Source: Halosimplex litoreum
GTDB taxonomy: Archaea > Halobacteriota > Halobacteria > Halobacteriales > Haloarculaceae
DNA length: 64,000 bases
Assembly (NCBI RefSeq): GCF_016065055.1
Contig: NZ_CP065856.1
Coordinates: 3,719,836-3,783,835 of the forward strand
Direction: 5' to 3'
Below, in pieces: positions 59,844-64,000 of this stretch; the stretch's first letter is position 1, and every line of letters starts with the position of its first letter. A program made the position numbers and the translations under genes. The notes under the pieces were generated by a model, which made no database searches, was not told where the DNA came from, and saw only the letters and a list, made by a program, of their open reading frames with translations.

Positions 59844-60272
59844 TTACCCGGTCGATAGCTCGTCGCTCTCCGCGATGGTCGCGATCCGGTCGAGCGCGCG
59901 GTGGCAGACGATAGCGTACCCGCCCGCGAGTAGCGGGATCTCGAACGCGGCCCGCGAGCGGTCGTCGCCCAGTGGCGTGACCGCGTGGCCGGTCGCCGGG
60001 ATCTCCGCGACGCGCCACGTCCAGCGGTAGTCCCCGCAGGTCTCGACCTCGAAGGGGATCCACGGGCCGCCGGCGACCTGCACCTCGCCCCGCGACCCGG
60101 GCTCGATGTATCGGTCGCGCGAGCGGACCGCGCTGACGCTCGGGCCCCACTCGGGCCACTGCTCGGTGTCGGTCAGAACCGTCCAGACGGCGTCGGCATC
60201 GGCGGCGACGACGCGGTCGACCACGAGGCGACGACCGTCGGGCGTCCGCTCGATCTGCGGCAGCGAAGCCAT
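59844..60272 (-). CDS. SRPBCC (polyketide-cyclase-like) protein
   Basis: The 142-aa protein has the START/SRPBCC fold pattern: RLVVDRVVAADADAVWTVLTDTEQWPEWGPSVSAV, PFEVETCGDYRWTWRVAEIP and a C-terminal helix YAIVCHRALDRIATIAE. The fold binds hydrophobic ligands. Substrate is unknown. The ATG at 60272 fits the family. It is probably cotranscribed with the upstream unknown gene on the same strand (78 nt away). Confidence 0.82.
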   Translation of the reverse strand: MASLPQIERTPDGRRLVVDRVVAADADAVWTVLTDTEQWPEWGPSVSAVRSRDRYIEPGSRGEVQVAGGPWIPFEVETCGDYRWTWRVAEIPATGHAVTPLGDDRSRAAFEIPLLAGGYAIVCHRALDRIATIAESDELSTG

Positions 60273-60349
60273 GTGCGCCAGTTGGGGCTGCCCGGTCTTG
60301 GATGTCCGGGCGAGGTCGGCCGGGGTCGTCCCGGGGCTCGACCCGGCCG

Positions 60350-61051
60350 TCAGGGGATCTCCTCGACCGCCCGCCGGAGGTCTCCCTCGCCATCCCAGCG
60401 GACGACGCGGTCGTCCGCGACGCGTTCGAGCGCGGCCAGGTGAGAGGCGGCCATCCCGTTGTCGTAGCGCTCGCGTCGCCGCTCGTCGCTCTCGTAGGTC
60501 CGTTTCAGCAGCCAGAGCGCGTCCCGGACGCGACTCTGTTCGTGATAGAGATAGCCGAGTTCCCAGACGTGGCCGCCGTCGTAGTCTTCGAGGACGCCGA
60601 CGACGTGGCTCGCCTGCTCGCAGAGTATCTCGAAGCCGGGCGCCCACAGGTCTATCTCCTCGCCCGAGAGGCCGAAATCCTCCAGCATGAACGCCGTGGC
60701 CTCGCGGCGGTCGTCCAACTGGTCGCGGACCCGTCTGCGGCGCCGACCGGGGCCGTCGTCGCCGCCGCGACCGACGACCAGATATCGGCGGTCGCTGTAC
60801 TGGATGTCGCTCAACCGGTCGCCGTGGACGTGCGTCTTCAGCCGTTCGTGCTGCTCGGGCGTCAGCGTCAGCGAGTCCGGACTCGCGTCGACGAGTTCCG
60901 CGCCCTCGACGCCGTCGACGTAGTCGGGGCCGCCGCCCGTTTCCGCGGCCCGGTTGTCTCCCGCTCGTTCGCCATCGTCCCCCGCTCGTTCGCCGTCGTC
61001 CCCCGGTCGCTCGCCGTCGTCCCCCGACGCCCCTTCGTCGCTATCGACCAT
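60350..61051 (-). CDS. conserved protein with GDDGERA repeats
   Basis: The 233-aa protein begins with three imperfect 7-residue repeats (GDDGERP/GDDGERA) made by a 21-bp DNA tandem repeat (60964-61026). A helical C-terminal domain follows (REATAFMLEDFGLSGEEIDLWAPGFEILCEQASHVVGVLEDY, DGGHVWELGYLYHEQSRVRDALWLLKRTYE). I do not recognise a family. The repeats are acidic and disordered and probably vary between strains. ATG 61051 (MVDSDEGA) is preferred over a start at 61078. Confidence 0.65.
   Translation of the reverse strand: MVDSDEGASGDDGERPGDDGERAGDDGERAGDNRAAETGGGPDYVDGVEGAELVDASPDSLTLTPEQHERLKTHVHGDRLSDIQYSDRRYLVVGRGGDDGPGRRRRRVRDQLDDRREATAFMLEDFGLSGEEIDLWAPGFEILCEQASHVVGVLEDYDGGHVWELGYLYHEQSRVRDALWLLKRTYESDERRRERYDNGMAASHLAALERVADDRVVRWDGEGDLRRAVEEIP
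60964..61026 (-). repeat. three-copy 21-bp coding tandem repeat
   Basis: Units 60964-60984, 60985-61005 and 61006-61026 differ at only a few positions, and encode GDDGERA-type peptides in frame. Copy-number changes in 21-bp steps would keep the frame. Confidence 0.8.
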
Positions 61052-61157
61052 GCCGGCCCCGATGCCCGGGTGTGACAAGTGTCTTCCGACTGTCGGAGAA
61101 CCGGTTAGACGATCGTTCGACGAACAGTCGAAGACCGGTAGAACTCAGCGTCCAAGT

Positions 61158-61164
61158 GTTTATT
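61158..61164 (+). promoter_or_regulatory. TATA-like box for ArsR-like regulator
   Basis: GTTTATT is centred 28 nt before the ATG at 61189. This supports that start over an upstream in-frame one at 61072. Confidence 0.55.
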
Positions 61165-61188
61165 GTGCCGGACGGCGTACGGCGACGT

Positions 61189-61611
61189 ATGCGACCCGAT
61201 ACGGCCGAACCGAGCGGGGACGAGGCGGGAGACGGGTTCGACGCCTGGCTCGCGCTCCAGCGCGTCACCGACGGGACCCGGGCGAACATCGTCGCTGACC
61301 TCGTGGGTCACCCGAAGGGCGCGCCCAGCGTCGACGAACTCGACTACACCAATCCGAGCCTCGAAGCCGACACGATCAGGAATCACCTGAAGGTCCTCGC
61401 CGAGGCGGGGGTCGTCGAAGAGCTGACCGTGCCGGCTGGCCAGCGGACGCGGGGCTACCCCTACAAGTTCTACCGGGTGACCGAGGCGGCCCAGGAGTTG
61501 TTCGACCGCAACGGCCTGTTCCCCGCCGACGCCTGGCGACGACAGTACGAGCGCGTCGAGAAGACCACCGAGATCAGAGAACTCGAAGCGATGCCCCGAC
61601 CCGAGGCGTGA
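61189..61611 (+). CDS. ArsR-like winged-helix regulator
   Basis: The 140-aa protein has a winged-helix core: WLALQRVTDGTRANIVADLVGHPKGAPSVDELDYTNPSLEADTIRNHLKVLAEAGVVEELTVPAGQRTRGYPYKFYRVTE (residues 21-100), then DRNGLFPADAWRRQYERVEKT. No metal-binding cysteines are seen, so it is probably not a classic metal-responsive ArsR. The target may be its own operon or nearby genes. A TATA-like box lies 28 nt upstream. Confidence 0.83.
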   Translation: MRPDTAEPSGDEAGDGFDAWLALQRVTDGTRANIVADLVGHPKGAPSVDELDYTNPSLEADTIRNHLKVLAEAGVVEELTVPAGQRTRGYPYKFYRVTEAAQELFDRNGLFPADAWRRQYERVEKTTEIRELEAMPRPEA

Positions 61612-61737
61612 GAGGGAGTTGCGTCGGTGATTCGGTCCGCTCGCTCTGAACCAGATCGGCTGAACTCGACAGTACGCGCTGAAAGCCCTCGGCCCGCTCG
61701 CGGTCGCTGAGCGACGTATCCTCGCTCGCAGGCTCGC

Positions 61738-61918
61738 TCGGATAGGGGCCGCTCAGGCGACTGAACTGCACGCGAGCGCGCCTCGCCCGTTCAGTCCTCC
61801 AGGACGGCCCCGCACAGCACCGCAGACTGCCACACACCTCCCCAACCGATTCGCTCACTCTGTTCGCTCATCCCTCGCACGGTACCGTCGCGCGACGAGA
61901 CGCGCGACAGCGCGCGCC
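61738..61918 (-). repeat. dispersed non-coding repeat, copy B (inverted)
   Basis: On the minus strand this carries, in the same order as copy A, GGCGCGCGCTGTCGCG (61903-61918), GTCTGCGGTGCTGTGCGGGG (61808-61827), GGACTGAACGGGCGAG (61782-61797), GTCGCCTGAGCGG (61749-61761) and CTATCCG (61739-61745). It lacks the copy A insertions. It lies about 11 kb from copy A in the opposite orientation. Confidence 0.8.
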
Positions 61919-61988
61919 AGCCCGTCTGTCCGGTAGCTATCGGTGCAGACTGGCCGACCGATACCCAGATCCGATAACGGGGGACGAA

Positions 61989-61996
61989 CCTATACA
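61989..61996 (+). promoter_or_regulatory. TATA box for the ABC exporter
   Basis: CCTATACA is centred 30 nt before the ATG at 62023. Confidence 0.55.
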
Positions 61997-62022
61997 ATCC
62001 CCCGCCCGCAAGCGACGGTCGA

Positions 62023-62922
62023 ATGATCACGGCCCGCGACCTGCGCAAGGAGTACGGCGGCTTCGTCGCGGTGGAAGGGAGCACGTTCACGGTCGAGGAA
62101 GGCGAGGTATTCGGCATCATCGGCCCGAACGGGGCCGGCAAGACGACGACGCTGAAGATGCTCGCCGGCCTCGTCGAACCGACCGACGGCGAGGTCTCGG
62201 TCGCCGGATACGACGCCGGCGAGACGGAGATGCGAAAGCGCCTGGGCTTTCTCCCCGAGGAGTCGCCGCTGTACGAGGAGATGACGCCCGTCTCCTACCT
62301 GCACTTCTTCGCGGATCTGTACGACGTGCCCGAGGGCGTCGCGGACCGGCGTATCCACGACACGCTCGAACGGCTCGAACTCGACCACCGCGACCGCCCG
62401 CTGGGTGACATGTCCAAGGGGATGAAGCGGAAGGTCGCCATCGCGCGCTCGCTCATCAACGACCCCGACGTGCTGATCTACGACGAGCCGGGCAGCGGAC
62501 TGGACCCGCTGACGACCAACTACATCATCGACTTCACGCGCGAACTCGGCGAGCAGGGCAAGACCATCGTCTTCAGCGCGCACAACCTCTATCACGTCGA
62601 GAGCATCTGCGACCGCGTCGCTATCATGAACGAGGGCCGCGTCGTGGCGAAAGGGGACCTCGACGAACTCCAGGCGGAGTACGGCCGGACGGAGTACCAC
62701 GTCTACGCGACCGTCGAGGTCCCCGAGAGCGCCCGTGAGAACGGGTACCACAAACGGGTCGTCGAGAGCATGGACGCCGTCGACGATACGCGGGCTGACG
62801 CCCGGGCTGCCGGCGGCGAGGTCGTCGACATCCGGACCGAGGAGTCGAGTCTCGAAGAGGTGTTCCTCGACGTCGCCGAGTCCGACCCCGAGGCCGAGCG
62901 GACCTCGGGGTCGCGAGCGTGA
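62023..62922 (+). CDS. ABC transporter ATP-binding protein
   Basis: The 299-aa ATPase has Walker A GPNGAGKTTTLKMLAGL, Q-loop region EESPLYEEMTPVSYLHF, signature LGDMSKGMKRKVAIARSL (a variant of LSGGQ), Walker B VLIYDEPGSGLDP and a His switch in VFSAHNLYHV. The C-terminal ~70 residues form a regulatory extension. It is the CcmA/NatA exporter class. The stop overlaps the GTG of the membrane partner, so the two make one exporter. Substrate is unknown. Confidence 0.94.
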   Translation: MITARDLRKEYGGFVAVEGSTFTVEEGEVFGIIGPNGAGKTTTLKMLAGLVEPTDGEVSVAGYDAGETEMRKRLGFLPEESPLYEEMTPVSYLHFFADLYDVPEGVADRRIHDTLERLELDHRDRPLGDMSKGMKRKVAIARSLINDPDVLIYDEPGSGLDPLTTNYIIDFTRELGEQGKTIVFSAHNLYHVESICDRVAIMNEGRVVAKGDLDELQAEYGRTEYHVYATVEVPESARENGYHKRVVESMDAVDDTRADARAAGGEVVDIRTEESSLEEVFLDVAESDPEAERTSGSRA

Positions 62923-64000
62923 GCGGCCCGCCGCCGGTCGGCGGTGACGACCGCTCCGGTGGCGAGTCGGGGACGGCGAGCGGAGCGTCCGCCGCCCAGC
63001 GGTTCGCTCGCTGGCTCCGCACGCGCGTCGAGAACGTCGCCCGGATCGCCCGGTGGGAGGTGACGAAAAACGCCGGGGGCGTCGACCGGCGGACGGTCGC
63101 AATCGCGTTGCTGGCGGTCCTCGGACTCGGTGCGATGGCGCCCGTCGCGGTGAGCCAGGGGGTCGCGCTCGACCAGGGCATCTACCGGGTCGGCGTCGTC
63201 GAGGAGGACCCGCTGTACGGCCCGGCCTCGCTCGACCAGACCTTCCGGGTGCAGGACCCCAGCCAGGCGGCCGTCGAGGCGGGCGATCAGGAGGTCGTGG
63301 TCGTCGGACCGCGGGTCCGCTCGACCGACTCGACGAAGGGGCGGGCCGCGGTCGCGGAGTTGCGGTCGACCACCAAGCGGTACAACGACGGGATCATGGA
63401 CGACGAGCGCAACCAGTCGGCGGCGTTCCCGGTGGTCGTGAACCTGACTTACGTCGAGCGCGAGTCGTCGCGAGTCGCGGTTTCACAGACCAGAACGCTA
63501 CCGGTCCAGACCGACGACGGCGAGGCCGGAGACGGCGACGGGACCGCCGGTGACGGCGGAGGCGGCGGTAGCGGTGAAGGGGCCGGTAGTGGGACCGGAG
63601 GCGACGGTGGCGTCGGTGACGGTTCGAGCGGTGGGTCCAGCGACGGAGCGGGCAGCGGGAGCGAGAGCACTGGGAGTGGCGGCGAAACAAGTACCGGAGC
63701 CGGGAGCGACGGTGGCGCCGGTGACGGTTCGAGTGACGGATCCGGCGACGGAGCGAGCGGTGGCGACGAGAGCGCCGACGTGACGACACCGAGCGAGGGG
63801 TCCGGCGTCGCCGGGTCGAGCATCGGCGCGCGCCTGACCGGCGGGAGCTCGACCGGCGCGCCCTCGGACATCGCGCCGCCGTTCCCGTTCCAGTCGCTCG
63901 TGCTCGCGTTCGTGTTCGTCCTGCCGCTGAACTTCGTCATCCAGGCCTACGGCTCGACGATCCTGAGCGAGCGGATCAACCGTCGCGGGGAACTCCTGCT
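62919..64000 (+). CDS. ABC transporter permease (3' end outside window)
   Basis: Open from the GTG at 62919 to the window end (360 residues visible). An Arg-rich cytoplasmic N-terminus (RVENVARIARWEVTKNAGG) leads to a first membrane helix (TVAIALLAVLGLGAMAPVAVS, residues 53-73). An exterior region (VALDQGIYRVGVVEEDPLYGPASL) follows, then a ~97-residue Gly/Ser/Asp-rich tract (residues 198-295) and a second helix (FQSLVLAFVFVLPLNFVIQ, 327-345). ILSERINRRGELLL begins a cytoplasmic loop typical of ABC-2 permeases. Expected length is about 550-650 aa. The low-complexity insertion is unusual. Confidence 0.88.
   Translation, partial: MSGPPPVGGDDRSGGESGTASGASAAQRFARWLRTRVENVARIARWEVTKNAGGVDRRTVAIALLAVLGLGAMAPVAVSQGVALDQGIYRVGVVEEDPLYGPASLDQTFRVQDPSQAAVEAGDQEVVVVGPRVRSTDSTKGRAAVAELRSTTKRYNDGIMDDERNQSAAFPVVVNLTYVERESSRVAVSQTRTLPVQTDDGEAGDGDGTAGDGGGGGSGEGAGSGTGGDGGVGDGSSGGSSDGAGSGSESTGSGGETSTGAGSDGGAGDGSSDGSGDGASGGDESADVTTPSEGSGVAGSSIGARLTGGSSTGAPSDIAPPFPFQSLVLAFVFVLPLNFVIQAYGSTILSERINRRGELL

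Larger units (their letters stand above)
61612..62022. other. 411-nt intergenic region before the ABC exporter
   Basis: Contains repeat copy B (61738-61918, opposite strand to copy A) and the exporter promoter near 61989. No protein-coding ORF is supported; the short antisense frame crossing 61616-61858 is repeat-derived. Confidence 0.55.

Overview
This window is haloarchaeal chromosome (class Halobacteria). The sequence is very GC-rich and its proteins are strongly acidic. TATA-like boxes sit about 27 nt upstream of start codons, so many transcripts look leaderless. Marker genes include the proteasome alpha subunit, SBDS, RNase P proteins Rnp2 and Rnp3, AglB/AglJ-type N-glycosylation enzymes, HTH-10 and TrmB regulators, and several conserved haloarchaeal families of unknown function. 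Genus cannot be fixed from this sequence alone.

Layout. 1-3.2 kb: a signalling operon (PAS-GAF histidine kinase cut by the window edge, a stand-alone receiver, and a receiver-kinase hybrid). 3.3-6.2 kb: a METTL5-like methyltransferase, a rhomboid protease and a small conserved protein. 6.3-30.4 kb: a large surface-glycosylation island bounded by aglJ on one side and aglG/aglB on the other. It holds glycosyltransferases, a flippase, a polysaccharide deacetylase, lipid/glycan membrane proteins and five alkaline-phosphatase-fold ('sulfatase-like') proteins. A TrmB-type regulator with a clear palindromic operator and a 58-aa Cys-containing protein lie next to aglJ. 30.6-33.4 kb: an unknown membrane protein, a membrane-anchored winged-helix protein, tRNA-Glu(CUC) and an amidohydrolase. 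33.5-43.9 kb: central and sugar-acid metabolism (malic enzyme, a 6PGDH-like dehydrogenase, a TIM-barrel isomerase, an HTH-10 regulator, an aminotransferase, mannonate dehydratase plus SMP-30 lactonase, a HemG-like flavodoxin). 44-49 kb: an FKBP isomerase with a GGM-rich tail and a DUF4129/membrane/DUF58/membrane operon. 49-52.5 kb: a degenerate RAD55-like protein, a MinD-like ATPase, a hairpin-rich repeat element and pyrBI. 52.6-62 kb: a 25-aa membrane microprotein, a Nudix hydrolase, and an RNA-processing/proteasome/ribosome-maturation cluster (COG1325 protein, rnp3, methyltransferase, rnp2, psmA, SBDS), followed by small regulators. 62-64 kb: an ABC exporter (ATPase, then a permease cut by the window end).

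The most interesting material is (a) the five AlkP-fold proteins in the glycosylation island, which lack a Cys sulfatase signature but share a C-terminal LGY-type motif; (b) a dispersed non-coding element present twice in inverted orientation, beside pyrB and beside the ABC exporter; (c) the TrmB-type operator in the divergent region next to aglJ; and (d) two very small genes (58 and 25 codons) with promoter support.
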